This document shows, in pieces, positions 1 to 7,844 of a stretch of DNA of 21,363 bases (position 1 is its first letter; the number at the start of each line of letters is the position of its first letter). The DNA is from Nemertoderma westbladi (Eukaryota > Xenacoelomorpha > Nemertodermatida > Nemertodermatidae). A model generated the notes under the pieces. The model was not told the origin of the DNA. It saw nothing but the letters and a program-made list of their open reading frames with translations, and made no database searches. The position numbers and the translations under genes are program-made. Location of the stretch: the NCBI GenBank assembly GCA_032718475.1, contig JAUCBJ010006240.1, forward strand, positions 1-21,363, in the 5' to 3' direction.

Positions 1-174
1 CAAGCTTGGGGGAACCAATGAGACACCTCCAATGTTATATAGTGTCTGGTTGGAGATGTGTGCATTGTACTTGACACAATGAACCCGGCGTAGCATTCTT
101 GTGAATGTGCCATCCAGAGATTTGGTGTCCTCAGCAGTTAGATAGAGCCCAGCATGGACTCCCATAGAGGAGTA
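1..174 (-). pseudogene. RTE-like LINE tail fragment (cut by window edge)
   Basis: This stretch is nearly identical, in the same orientation, to 8653-8823, which lies in the C-terminal part of the minus-strand RTE-like LINE further right. The clearest difference is a 4-base insertion (TAGA) near 150, which would shift the frame. Homology stops abruptly near 174, after CCCATAGAGGAG, where unrelated AT-rich DNA begins. The fragment is therefore 5'-truncated, and its 3' end lies beyond the left edge of the window. It encodes only the segment just after the RT core and cannot be functional. The high similarity suggests that both copies were inserted recently, or that one is a segmental copy of the other. 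Confidence 0.85.
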
Positions 175-448
175 AAATAGTAAAATATACTGGATGTATT
201 ATCATTTTACTCTGCAGTATTTGCACGGATCAAACATAACATACAGTAACTAAACTAGGCATAACTAAACAAGGTAATGATGATCCATCCTTCGAAAAGT
301 CTACAAATTTATCCTTCGTTTAAGAGGATAATTTATCCTACGAATTGTAGACTGAATTATCAGACAATTTAGACGGCGAAAATGCTGATAATTTCGAAGA
401 AAATTTATTTCGATCAAATTAGCAGCATATTAGTAGCAATTTCGAAGG
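175..448. other. AT-rich spacer, no gene seen
   Basis: No coding signal is visible. A 9-bp inverted repeat (GAGTAAAAT near 171-179 and ATTTTACTC near 205-213) sits at the LINE junction. Between 290 and 450 the motif ATCCTTCG/TTCGAAG recurs in both orientations, so a small decayed palindromic element is possible but not demonstrated. Confidence 0.4.
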
Positions 449-455
449 ATGTGAC
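449..455. repeat. Target-site duplication, left copy
   Basis: ATGTGAC directly precedes the CATGG terminus of the P-like element and is repeated at 3579-3585. With the preceding G it reads GATGTGAC, and the right side also reads GATGTGAC if the terminal G of the element is counted twice. A 7-bp duplication, or an 8-bp one with one base lost, therefore fits equally well. Confidence 0.8.
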
Positions 456-1120
456 CATGGCCTACTTAAATGCGGCCTGCCAAATGGCAGCAAGGCCAAA
501 AAATTAGTGGGTCGATTTTTCAAAGTTGTCGAGGTGGTTTATATATTTGGATAAAGACAATCAAGTTGTTGTATATTATCTGAAATTTTATGGAGATTTC
601 AAATATGCAATCGGTTTTGTAATACCTTCTCTTAGTTTTCGAAATAATTCATGAAAACCAATGGGTACCCCAAAAGTGGGTTCATCATGAAAGTTTCAAT
701 AAACCAGAATCTTTAAAACGCACCAGTCACCCATCATTTGCGACCTATAAAGGTTCTCAAGGATGGCGAACGTGATGGAAATATTTTCCTGACGAATGGT
801 TTATCAGGTATGATACTTTTCACAGGGTGCCGAATGTTGGTTCAACATGAAAATTCCATTTTTCAGATACATATAATACTCATTTATTTGCCATGATTTA
901 CAATCTATGTAGATATTATTATTGATTACACAGGGAATCCAATGAAAGTATTTTCTAGATGATTCGAATGAACCCAGTATGCTATGTATTTTTCACTGGC
1001 TACTAAATGTGGGTCCAACATGAAAATTACAGCTATTTTTTGGAAACCTTCAATACTCATGATAGTGCGGCCTTTTTCGATCCATATAGGTTTTATATGA
1101 CTGGGAATCCAACGCATTAT
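456..1120. repeat. Left long terminal inverted repeat
   Basis: The reverse complement of 2925-3578 aligns along this whole stretch with scattered substitutions and small indels. The outer 330 bp are best conserved. The similarity ends near the words CTGGGAATCCAA (about 1100-1115). The repeat has internal periodicity: GGTTCAACATGAAAATT-type words recur near 682, 838 and 1010, each followed by a poly-A/T-rich stretch and an AATACTCAT word. Confidence 0.85.
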
Positions 1121-1451
1121 TTTCTCCATGATCCAATTACCTGGTATCTGATGAAAGCCAAGTAAAAAAATTGGCACAGTGGCGTCGCTCTGCTATTTTC
1201 CTCCATCCATCATTCGAAATGATGCACATTCTAGAATCTACAATTCAATGTTTGTTCTTAAATTCTGTGTATAATGCGTATTTTAATGCGCTGTTCGTTT
1301 TCATGTGGGATATAGCAACAAGGGTTTCTAGATTATTATAATAATTATAATAATCACCCACTATAAACATTTCAGTGCAGTACTTTTTATTATATTTACG
1401 CTTAATACAGTACTATACTGTAAGTTGGTTCAAGAAGATTAACTCTAGAAG
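1121..1451. promoter_or_regulatory. Region between left TIR and THAP exon
   Basis: AT-rich DNA of 331 bp separates the left inverted repeat from the THAP start codon and would be the natural place for the transposase promoter. An A/T run (TTATTATAATAATTATAATAATC near 1332-1355) sits about 100 bp before the ATG. No defined TATA box or initiator can be singled out. Confidence 0.3.
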
Positions 1452-1688
1452 ATGGTTTGGAAGTGCTGCGTATACGGCTGCAGCTCTGGGTCTATTTCTC
1501 AAACCAACAGCGATGAGCCTTCACAATCGATGTTCAGCCTCCCGTTAGTTCGCGAAGAATTGGCACAGTGGCAGCAATTTATGTCACATCGATTAGATTC
1601 CGAAACCCAAAAGCATTGGTCCCCAACAAAATATTCGAAAATCTGCATATTGTACTTCGAAGAGAAGTTTATAAAGCGAAATGAACAT
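1452..1688 (+). pseudogene. THAP-domain transposase, exon 1
   Basis: The 79 codons from ATG to the splice donor encode most of a THAP (C2CH zinc finger) DNA-binding domain, the module that P-element and THAP9 transposases use to bind their termini. Visible landmarks are the C-x4-C pair (C5 and C10), FSLP before the helix, the invariant Trp in LAQWQQF, and KYSKIC followed by FEEKFIKR. The His of the C-x2-H pair is replaced by Tyr (CILYF), which a single C-to-T change would explain. The exon ends in phase 0 at CAT|GTAAGT, a strong donor. The start is well placed, with A at -3 and G at +4 (GAAGATGG). The lost ligand and the broken downstream exons indicate a decayed copy. Confidence 0.8.
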
Positions 1689-1959
1689 GTAAGTAGATAT
1701 AAGGGTACTACTTCGCCATGTCTACACCCCATGTCATTTTTTAACCATTAATTTATTGGCACTACTATTGTACCTATTGTATGTGTGTACCCATAACCGG
1801 GATTTTTTTTGTAGTAGCTAGTTTTTGCTCCATTTTTTTTGGCTAGAGTTCCGTATGCAGTCGCATTTTATATTTTGATAATATATTTTAATATAATATA
1901 TTTTTTATAATATTATATTTCATTATATTATATTGCATTATATTTATGTTCGTTTGCAG
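1689..1959 (+). other. Probable GT-AG intron in THAP gene
   Basis: The intron begins GTAAGT and ends TTCGTTTGCAG after a long T/A-rich tract, a good match to animal splice consensus. Joining the exons restores the usual THAP ending, where the AxPTIF-type signature appears as GAYPTIYP just after the junction. Most of the 271 bp is A/T simple sequence. Confidence 0.75.
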
Positions 1960-2293
1960 AGACCAACATTATTTAAAGGGGCATATCCAACCATTTATCC
2001 GGAATCAGTGTATCAGTCACTCAGACCATCCATCACATCTCCCCGAAAAAAGCCATAAGCGAATTTACAAACGTACCAAAGTCGCAAGTTTTGCTGACAT
2101 TCGTGAATATTCTACGACATGTGATGAACTTCGTAGCCATGAGATTATATGTCAGGATGAGTCAATTATGATATATAGGCTAATAGTAGACGAAGATATT
2201 CCAGTTATTTACGAGTCGGTAGTTATCAAAGAGGATCTCACTGTTAGAATGGCCTTCAAATGCTATCCACTTCCTTCGCCTCCTTGGCTTTGA
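1960..2293 (+). pseudogene. THAP-domain transposase, exon 2 (frameshifted)
   Basis: Read in phase after the acceptor, this exon starts RPTLFKGAYPTIYP, which completes the THAP domain. The frame then meets a TAA at 2056-2058, just after an A-run (CCCCGAAAAAAG). One frame over, the sequence stays open to the TGA at 2291-2293 and encodes a charged linker with KRIYKRTK and acidic stretches. A one-base change in the A-run is the simplest explanation for the break. The linker between the THAP domain and the catalytic domain of THAP9-like transposases is poorly conserved, so the downstream part is assigned by position only. Confidence 0.65.
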
Positions 2294-2400
2294 TCCAGTC
2301 ACAATTGTGTAATTACTAACATATTAGTTAGCTAAGGCTATTAGTTAGCTGTTAGCCGAGGCTAACATATTCAGCTACACAATTTGGCAACAGAAAGCAG

Positions 2401-2680
2401 AGGGTACCATTGGCACTGGCTATATTTGATCCAACAACCATTGCGGCATGTGAGTTCTATTTCCCAGAAGAGGTCTGCAGTGCCAGTTTTCTACAATTGA
2501 TTCATCATTGGTGGTTAGTGGTAAATGCTGGGGAACGTTTTCATCCAGACCCCATAGGCTATTGTTCCGAATGACGGGAAATATGAATTTTTGAATAGTT
2601 TATCTGACTGGCTTCATCGTGATTCGACCTCGGTGGAATCGAGAGTCAGTCCGTCCGGCAAGATAGCGTGAAGGTTTTCA
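2401..2680 (+). pseudogene. P-element/THAP9-like transposase C-terminal remnant
   Basis: From AGG at 2401 (just after a possible acceptor, AAAGCAG) the frame encodes VPLALAIFDPTTIAACEF and then WWLVVNAGERFHPDP. The frame breaks near 2555-2574 and continues one frame over as AIVPNDGKYEFLNSLSDWL. The order (hydrophobic start, aromatic-Asn segment, short conserved loop, fL..L..WL) resembles the segment of P-like transposases where a phosphocarrier-like LAAQ..S.SVA...FD..NSR stretch lies. This is recognition by eye and could be wrong. No catalytic core was found between 2293 and 2400, so exons are missing or deleted. Confidence 0.5.
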
Positions 2681-2924
2681 AAATTCGCCAACGCAGCAAG
2701 CAAGGAAACATAATAACTTGAAATTTCCAGATACTAAATACACTGCAATAATAACTGTTTAAATCTATTTTATTATCATATTATTTATTAATTATAACAC
2801 TGAATGAAATAATATAAAACAATTAATGTTGAATACTAATATTACTTTTCATGTTCATCCCACATTTAACATTCAGTGATAAATAACATTCAAGGTGATA
2901 AGCCCCATCGAAAAAATAGTTGCA

Positions 2925-3578
2925 TTGGATTCCCAGTCATAGAAAACCTACATGGATCGTAAATGGCCGCACTATCATGAGTATTGATTAAGAGTATTGA
3001 AGGTTCCAAAAAAAAACTGAAAATTTCATGTTGAACCCACATTTACTACCCAGTGAAAATTATCATACTGGGTACATTCGAAGCATCTAGAAAATACTTA
3101 GAATAGGCCTACTTACAGTAGATGTGCATAGATTGTAAATCATGGCAAATAAATGAGTATTATATGAATCCAAAAAATGAAATTTTCAGGGTGAACCAAC
3201 ATTCAGCACCCAGTAAAAAGTAGTATACCAGATAAAGCATTCGTTAGGAAAATATTTCCATCACGTTCGCCACCCTTGAGAACCTTTATAGGTCGCAAAT
3301 GATGGGTGACTGGTGCGTTTTAAAGATTCTGGATTATTGAAACTTTCATGATGAACCCACTTTTGGGGTACCCATTCGTTTTCGTGACATAGTTCGAAAA
3401 CTAAAAAAGGTATGGCAAAACCAATTGCATATTTGAAATCTCCATAAAATTTCAGATAATATACAACAACTTGATTGTCTTTATCCAAATATATAAACCA
3501 CCACTACAACTTTGAAAAATCGACCCACTAATTTTTGGCCTTGCTGCCATTTGGCAGGCCGTATTTAAGTAGGCCATG
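2925..3578. repeat. Right long terminal inverted repeat
   Basis: This is the inverted counterpart of 456-1120. Its inner side also carries one more degenerate copy of the internal motif (CATGTTCATCCCACATTTA near 2850-2870) that has no clear partner on the left. The short minus-strand frame at 3261-3488 is an accident of the repeat; the matching left copy contains stops in it. Confidence 0.85.
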
Positions 3579-3585
3579 ATGTGAC
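3579..3585. repeat. Target-site duplication, right copy
   Basis: ATGTGAC directly follows the CCATG terminus of the P-like element and matches 449-455 exactly. It fixes the right boundary of the insertion. Confidence 0.8.
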
Positions 3586-3784
3586 TTTGCTGGGTGGACT
3601 AACCGTAACCAAGGATGAAATAATCCGGTTTTTCAATCTCACTCTGCCATCACCCAGTGCCCGGCGGTGTTGAAATTGACACGCATTGTACAAGCAGTAG
3701 GCCTATTGCTCCGAGTTTCCGGCTGGTCGGGTGCAACTACTGCATCTACATTGCCACACTATAACTCGGGCTCATGAGGAATGA
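3586..3784. other. Spacer, no feature seen
   Basis: No coding signal or repeat is visible apart from the short palindromic word TAGGCCTA (near 3699-3706), which also occurs near 3105 and 7924. Confidence 0.4.
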
Positions 3785-4194
3785 GTGCTGCGTAGACTAT
3801 ATTCCTATAAACCAAAACCATACCTGGCTTCGCCTATTGAACGCATTATAAAGATCGTCAGTCTTCGTTTAGGAAAGATATTCAAATACGAAACAGGACG
3901 AGCACAACGAGACTTATAATGAAGACGATTACTGCGTTGACTATATTATTATATAAACCACCTGGCTTCACATATTGAACGCATCCCTTGTTATTGTTAT
4001 TATAAAGATCGTCAGCCCGCGTTTAAGAAATATATTTAAATACAAAACAGGACGAACTCAACGTGGCTTATAATGAAGACGAGTACTGGGTTTATTATAT
4101 TCCTATAAACCACATGGCTTCGCATATTGAACGTGCGATTAGAAATAAGTTTGTGCTACCCTTCCGCCCCGTGGGTGGTAGATGTCGCGGTTAT

Positions 4195-4392
4195 GTATTG
4201 GTTGGTAGGAAGGGGGGGGGGGGGGGGGGGGGGTTGGTGCAGATTAAAAGGGCTGAACACGTACTGTCCCCCTTTCTTTGATTGATTGGTGGTGTGGTTG
4301 AATTTCTCAAATACTGATTTTGTGATACAGTCGCTCAATTTTAATTTGTATCTCATAACTGGGCCTCGTGCTGCGCGAAGGCCCGACGAACG
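4195..4392 (+). repeat. Poly-G-led module, copy 1
   Basis: The module starts with GGTAGGAAG and a G tract at 4212-4233, continues TGCAGATTAAAAGG and GAACACGTACTGTCCCCC, and ends at GCCTCGTGCTGCGCGAAGGC near the word CGAACGTG. It is about 90% alike by eye to 5150-5356, the main difference being a short insertion (CAGATC) in copy 2. Confidence 0.8.
4212..4233 (+). repeat. 22-base G tract
   Basis: An uninterrupted G run leads module copy 1 of the satellite region. The exact length may not be reliable in the assembly. Confidence 0.8.
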
Positions 4393-4411
4393 TGTCGTTC
4401 TGTTGTTCTGT

Positions 4412-4770
4412 CGTGTCCAATTTTAAACGTTAATAACTCGGCCAAATGTTAATGAAATTTAACCAAACTTGGTACACATATAGTCTGGCAAACGTTTAGA
4501 AATTTTCCAAGTTGAATTTCCGTGTGGCCTTCGAGAAGCTAAGATAATAGCAGTTAATTAGTTAATTAAGTTGATTACGGTATTTTTTTGCGGTGTTCAA
4601 TTTTGAACGTTAATAACTCGATCAATCCTCGATGAAATGTAACCAAACTTGGAACTTTTATATGTAACCTAGAAAATTATCTACATTTTTTCGCTGCAGC
4701 TTTAAGAGTGTACATTGATTTAATATTATTTCAATACCCATATTACTACATCGGTATACGATGCGTTGGC
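4412..4770 (+). repeat. 180-bp tandem dimer
   Basis: CAATTTTAAACGTTAATAAC at 4418 recurs as CAATTTTGAACGTTAATAAC at 4598, exactly 180 bp apart. Each is followed by a GAAAT[TG]TAACCAAACTTGG word. The downstream halves are weakly alike. Such a regular spacing points to a short tandem array or the internal repeat of a non-autonomous element. Confidence 0.6.
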
Positions 4771-5149
4771 GTTGTATCACACATCTCCACATAGATGTAT
4801 CAGCAGTTACTCGCACAGTTTCGAAACTTCGCATAGTTATAACTGTATAAAGATCGTCAGTCTTGGTTTAGGAAAAATATGGGCAAAACAGTACGAGCGC
4901 AACGTGGCATATAATGAAGACGATGTGGTGTAGACTATATTCCTATTAACCATATCTGACTTCGCCTATTGAAGGCATCAGTAGTTGTAAAGATCGTCCG
5001 TCAGTCTGCGTTTAGGAAATATGTTTAAATACAAAACAGGACGAGCACAACGACGTTTATAATAATGAAGACGAGTACTGCCTACTGCGTTGATTATATT
5101 CCTATAAACCATACCTGGCTTCGCCTATTGAAGGCATCGGTAGTTATAA

Positions 5150-5356
5150 AGTACTGGTGGGTGGGAAGGGGTGGGGGGGGGGGGGGGGGTGCAGATTAAA
5201 AGGGGTGAACACGTACTGTCCCCCTTTCTTTGATTGATTGGTGGTGTGGGTAAATTTATCAAAACCTGATTTTGTGATACATTCGCTCAATTTTAATCTG
5301 CAGATCTGTATCTGATAACTGAGCCTCGTCCTGCGCGATGGCCCCACGAACGTGTT
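5150..5356 (+). repeat. Poly-G-led module, copy 2
   Basis: This is the second copy of the module at 4195-4392, led by a 17-base G tract (5173-5189). It directly follows the truncated fifth satellite unit and ends at CGAACGTG, as copy 1 does. Similarity is lost after this word: copy 1 continues into the 180-bp repeat and copy 2 into unrelated DNA. Confidence 0.8.
5173..5189 (+). repeat. 17-base G tract
   Basis: An uninterrupted G run leads module copy 2 and has the same position and orientation within the module as the tract at 4212-4233. Confidence 0.8.
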
Positions 5357-5611
5357 CTGGTTTGAGTATAAAATAAAGAATAAGATTAGTGCATCGTATT
5401 TGAACAAATCACATAAAATTCTGCTTTTACGAATTTCTCAATTAAACCGAATTGAACAAATGGAAAATATCACTTTTTTACACGTTTACTCATTACAACT
5501 TCATAACTTCAACCAAGGACGATAAAATTAAACCGGTAAATGAAGTTTAGTAAGTCCTGTAAGCTATACACACAATGGGTCCGTTGTCAGAAATCCATGT
5601 CCATGTCCAAC
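5357..5611. other. 3' flank of the LDLa gene, no clear poly(A) signal
   Basis: This AT-rich spacer lies downstream of the minus-strand LDLa gene. No AATAAA was found in the gene's orientation within about 200 bp of its stop codon. The AATAAA near 5372 is on the opposite strand. Confidence 0.4.
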
Positions 5612-6064
5612 CTAGGGGCAATTCTGTTCATCAAATTCATTGATGCAATCTGTGTAACCATTGCATTTAAATTCGTCGTAAAAACACTGGTTTGTATCTC
5701 CGCACTTAGACGCGCCTTCTTTGCAGGTCTCGCAACTCATTTCGTCTGATGGGTCGGGTGTCGCCTCGGTGTCACAATCCTGGATTCCATCGCAGACCAA
5801 TTCCTGAGGCACGCACGGGTAACCCTGGTCGTAACACACGAACTCCTCAGCCGTGCAGAAATCCGCGTCGCATCCAGTCTCATCCGAGTCGTCGTCGCAG
5901 TCCGGTATCGAGTCGCACTGCAACGGACGCGGCACGCATTGTTGAATTCCTAGAAACGTGCAGCTTATTGCGCCGTCGGTGCACGTCTCACCCTGCCCTT
6001 CAACCACGTACACTGCTGCACTAACGCTGCATAGCGCGATAATTGCTTTGAATATAATCGCCAT
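5612..6064 (-). CDS. Secreted protein with three LDL-receptor class A modules
   Basis: The 150-residue product starts with a signal peptide (residues 1 to about 23, FKAIIALCSVSAAVYVV) and then carries three complete six-cysteine LDLa modules: C28-C65, C70-C111 and C114-C149. Modules 1 and 2 show the calcium-binding acidic pattern well (CDDDSDETGC; DPSDEMSC), while module 3 ends in a weaker form (NEFDEQNC). Module 2 has about five extra residues between its last two cysteines. There is no transmembrane segment, EGF or protease domain, so the protein is probably a small extracellular ligand-binding or lectin-like partner; LDLa modules bind proteins or lipoproteins through calcium-held loops. 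The ATG has A at -3 and G at +4 on the minus strand. A TATA-like run (about 6104-6118) lies 40-55 bp upstream. No intron interrupts the modules. The frame is intact and it is the best candidate for a host gene here. Confidence 0.85.
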   Translation of the reverse strand: MAIIFKAIIALCSVSAAVYVVEGQGETCTDGAISCTFLGIQQCVPRPLQCDSIPDCDDDSDETGCDADFCTAEEFVCYDQGYPCVPQELVCDGIQDCDTEATPDPSDEMSCETCKEGASKCGDTNQCFYDEFKCNGYTDCINEFDEQNCP

Positions 6065-6488
6065 TGTTTTTATATATTTGGAATCTGATAGAATTAAAAA
6101 TAATATAAATTATATCCGAAAGCGGGGAATAATAATTTTCTAAATGCCAACAATTACTGTACTTAAAAATGTAATTTTTCTGATGCGACCTAATACTGTA
6201 ATTTATATTTTTTGAGATTTCGGTTGGTAAATTTTCATTGTTGGTTCGTTGTTTATTTGAGTTATAACTATAGATAATCACATAAATAATTGTCTTCTTA
6301 AATTGTTACCTTTTCTCTGGAATATACCCCCAAATCGAGAGAGAGGAGTTATTTTTTCCTAGGAAAAAATTAACCAATAGGATTGCAAACTTGCAAAGAT
6401 CCAAGAATGAAATATTCTTGGTGGAATATCTTTAATTTTATTGCATATCGATTTTATTACATATCGAGACCATCGAAGTTCAAATGAT
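6065..6488. promoter_or_regulatory. Upstream region of the LDLa gene
   Basis: This AT-rich stretch of 424 bp would hold the promoter of the minus-strand LDLa gene. It contains a TATA-like run (6104-6118), a perfect 20-bp palindrome centred between 6360 and 6361 (each half is ATTTTTTCCT and its complement), an 8-bp hairpin CCAAGAAT/ATTCTTGG (6401-6421), and a 16-bp tandem duplicate ending CATATCGA (6435-6467). None is proved regulatory. The small open frames in it are not supported as genes. Confidence 0.35.
6351..6370. repeat. Perfect 20-bp palindrome
   Basis: ATTTTTTCCT is followed directly by its reverse complement AGGAAAAAAT. It lies about 290 bp upstream of the LDLa start codon and about 130 bp from the left target duplication of the LINE. 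Confidence 0.9.
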
Positions 6489-6502
6489 TTGCAAGTAATT
6501 TG
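6489..6502. repeat. LINE target-site duplication, left
   Basis: TTGCAAGTAATTTG is identical to 7845-7858 and flanks the truncated LINE. Confidence 0.85.
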
Positions 6503-7844
6503 TTTTTCATGGTGACTCACTATCACCAACGTGCTTCATCATTTACATTGCCGACCTCGCTGAAGCAATTCGAACGGCAGCCGCTTTCATCAAGTTCATA
6601 TTTTACGCCGATGATCTGGTGTTTTACTCAAACAACCGCGAAGACATCCAACGCGTTCTCAACGTGCTTCAAAATTGGTGCATCGCTAATGGGATGGATG
6701 TCAATCTCACTAAAACCAAGATAGTAAAGTTTAGAAAAGGTAGACGTCTATGTCTCTGTGATAAATTTTATTATGGTGGCAAATTGGTTACCATAGCAAA
6801 CAAATATGAGTATCTGGGTGTTACCTTGCAACCTTCCCTGAGCTTCAGTTTGCACATCAAGGAAAAAATGAAATCCGCGATATGCTGTGATTGGTTCTCT
6901 AAATCATCTCCCACTGCTAACAACGGAAACTGGTTTGCTAATATTTAGAATGAAAATTGCCCCAATGGTTACATATGCAATTGCTGCTATTGGCCATCAC
7001 CTCAAATTGCAACACCTAAACGATTTAGACAAAATAAAGACAGCACATATCAAATGCATGTTATCGCTACATACATCAGTTTCTTCAACTCTAGCTCTCC
7101 ATCTTCTTGATGAAAAGTCACTTGTTGAAGACATTGTGTCGAAAAACAACGATGTGTTAGCTAACTACCGAGCTTTCCGTGTTGAACGAGAAGCAAGTTT
7201 CGATGCGCGGCAATTCATTCTGGGTCCCGCCTTTAACACCTCGACATGGAAGCGTTCCGGCCAAAAGAACAGGCACTTAATTACCCGCATGACAGCTCAC
7301 GGGTTCCACCACAAACTATGCCTCAGCGCCAAGAAGTTCCATCAGCCATCACCTAAATGTGTATGTAGGTTCTGCGGCGCCTCTTGTGGATCACTTTTTC
7401 ACATACTACAATGCCTGCCCTGTCCCACTTTAGTGGAGCTAAACAAGCTTAATTAATTAATTAATAAATTAATTAATTTATGTTTTGTTTGAGTTAAAAG
7501 GAATCAGCGAATATCTTACTCTTTGTGAAGTCGATGTCTTTCCCTTATAGAGACGAAGAACAACGAATTACAGCAACAGTAGCCGAGACTGTAGATGTAA
7601 CTTATATTGTTAATAACAAAGTTTCTGTTGGTGGCATACTTTCACCTACAATTATATTTAAATAAATAAAAATTTATGTTTTAGAACCATAAAACGTATT
7701 TTTATAGTTAATATTTTATTTAGTTATTTTACTGTATTTTATTTATTGCTACTGTATTAATTTTAATGCTAATCCCCATGTGTCATTATTTTACTCCGTT
7801 CGGAGTGTAAAAATATAATAATTTGCAAGTTTTTGCAAAAAAAA
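6503..7844 (+). mobile_element. 5'-truncated non-LTR retrotransposon (LINE) insertion
   Basis: The insertion is bounded by a perfect 14-bp direct repeat TTGCAAGTAATTTG (6489-6502 and 7845-7858). It ends with an 8-base A tail (7837-7844) just before the right repeat. Coding homology begins at 6511, in the middle of the RT domain, right at the left border. A target duplication, an A tail and a 5' truncation together are the signature of target-primed reverse transcription. The 3' untranslated part (7457-7836) is AT-rich with AATAAA words and a hairpin (ACTCCG-TT-CGGAGT, 7793-7806). Confidence 0.85.
6511..7456 (+). pseudogene. LINE reverse transcriptase, C-terminal part, one frameshift
   Basis: Translation from 6511 begins GDSLSPTCFIIYIADL (RT block B/4) and continues with the catalytic FYADDLVFYS, then VNLTKTKIVKF and YEYLGVTLQPSLSF (thumb side). 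The frame is lost near 6880 and continues one frame over with MKIAPMVTYAIAAIGHHL. It ends in a cysteine-histidine cluster, CRFCGASCGSLFHILQC, the terminal zinc-knuckle-like motif (C-x2-C-x8-H-x3/4-C) of several LINE clades such as R1, Jockey and I. The endonuclease and the first half of the RT are missing. The copy is dead, but its close-to-consensus motifs suggest moderate age. The clade is uncertain; it differs clearly from the other two LINE families here. Confidence 0.8.

Larger units (their letters stand above)
456..3578. mobile_element. P-superfamily-like DNA transposon with long TIRs
   Basis: The element begins CATGGCCTACTTAAAT and ends with the inverted form ATTTAAGTAGGCCATG. It is flanked by a perfect 7-bp direct repeat, ATGTGAC (449-455 and 3579-3585); one more G upstream would make it 8 bp if the terminal G of the element were shared. 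Inside are a THAP-domain exon, a second exon after a GT-AG intron, and a C-terminal piece resembling THAP9/P-element transposase. CA-TG termini, a 7-8 bp target duplication and a THAP-type transposase fit the P superfamily. The inverted repeats of about 650 bp are far longer than the 31 bp of the Drosophila P element. The middle of the transposase (RNase H-like catalytic region) was not found, so this copy is probably non-autonomous. The family assignment is inferred. Confidence 0.8.
4134..4849. repeat. Segment interrupting the third satellite unit
   Basis: The satellite unit breaks after TTGAACG and resumes at TATAAAGATCGTCAG. The interrupting DNA holds a 22-base G tract, a roughly 180-bp module shared with 5150-5356, and a two-copy 180-bp repeat (see separate entries). 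It may be an insertion or a higher-order part of the satellite. No flanking target duplication could be identified with confidence. Confidence 0.5.
3785..5155 (+). repeat. Tandem satellite of about 150-bp units
   Basis: Five diverged copies share the core words ACTATATTCCTATAAACC, CTGGCTTCGCCTATTGAACGC, TATAAAGATCGTCAGTC, CGTTTAGGAAA and ACAGGACGAGCACAACG, followed by TATAATGAAGACGA. Unit starts, taken at the ACTATATTCC word, fall near 3792, 3935, 4090, 4929 and 5089, so the spacing is about 144-160 bp except where the third unit is split by a 715-bp segment (about 4134-4849). The fifth unit stops at TATAAAG and runs into the second poly-G module. The short open frames in the array differ between copies and are not genes. 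Confidence 0.8.

Noticed and set aside
926-1177. Minus-strand open frame of 83 codons in the left inverted repeat
   Set aside because: The inverted copy on the right does not preserve the frame, and no motif is visible; it is a by-product of the repeat.
3261-3488. Minus-strand open frame of 75 codons in the right inverted repeat
   Set aside because: The left copy of the same sequence contains stops and frame changes, so it is not a conserved gene.
4063-4281. Open frame with a poly-Gly run in the satellite
   Set aside because: The Gly run is just the G tract, and the other satellite units do not keep the frame.
5749-6024. Plus-strand Arg/Pro-rich frame opposite the LDLa gene
   Set aside because: It is the antisense of cysteine- and aspartate-rich LDLa coding sequence, with no independent support.
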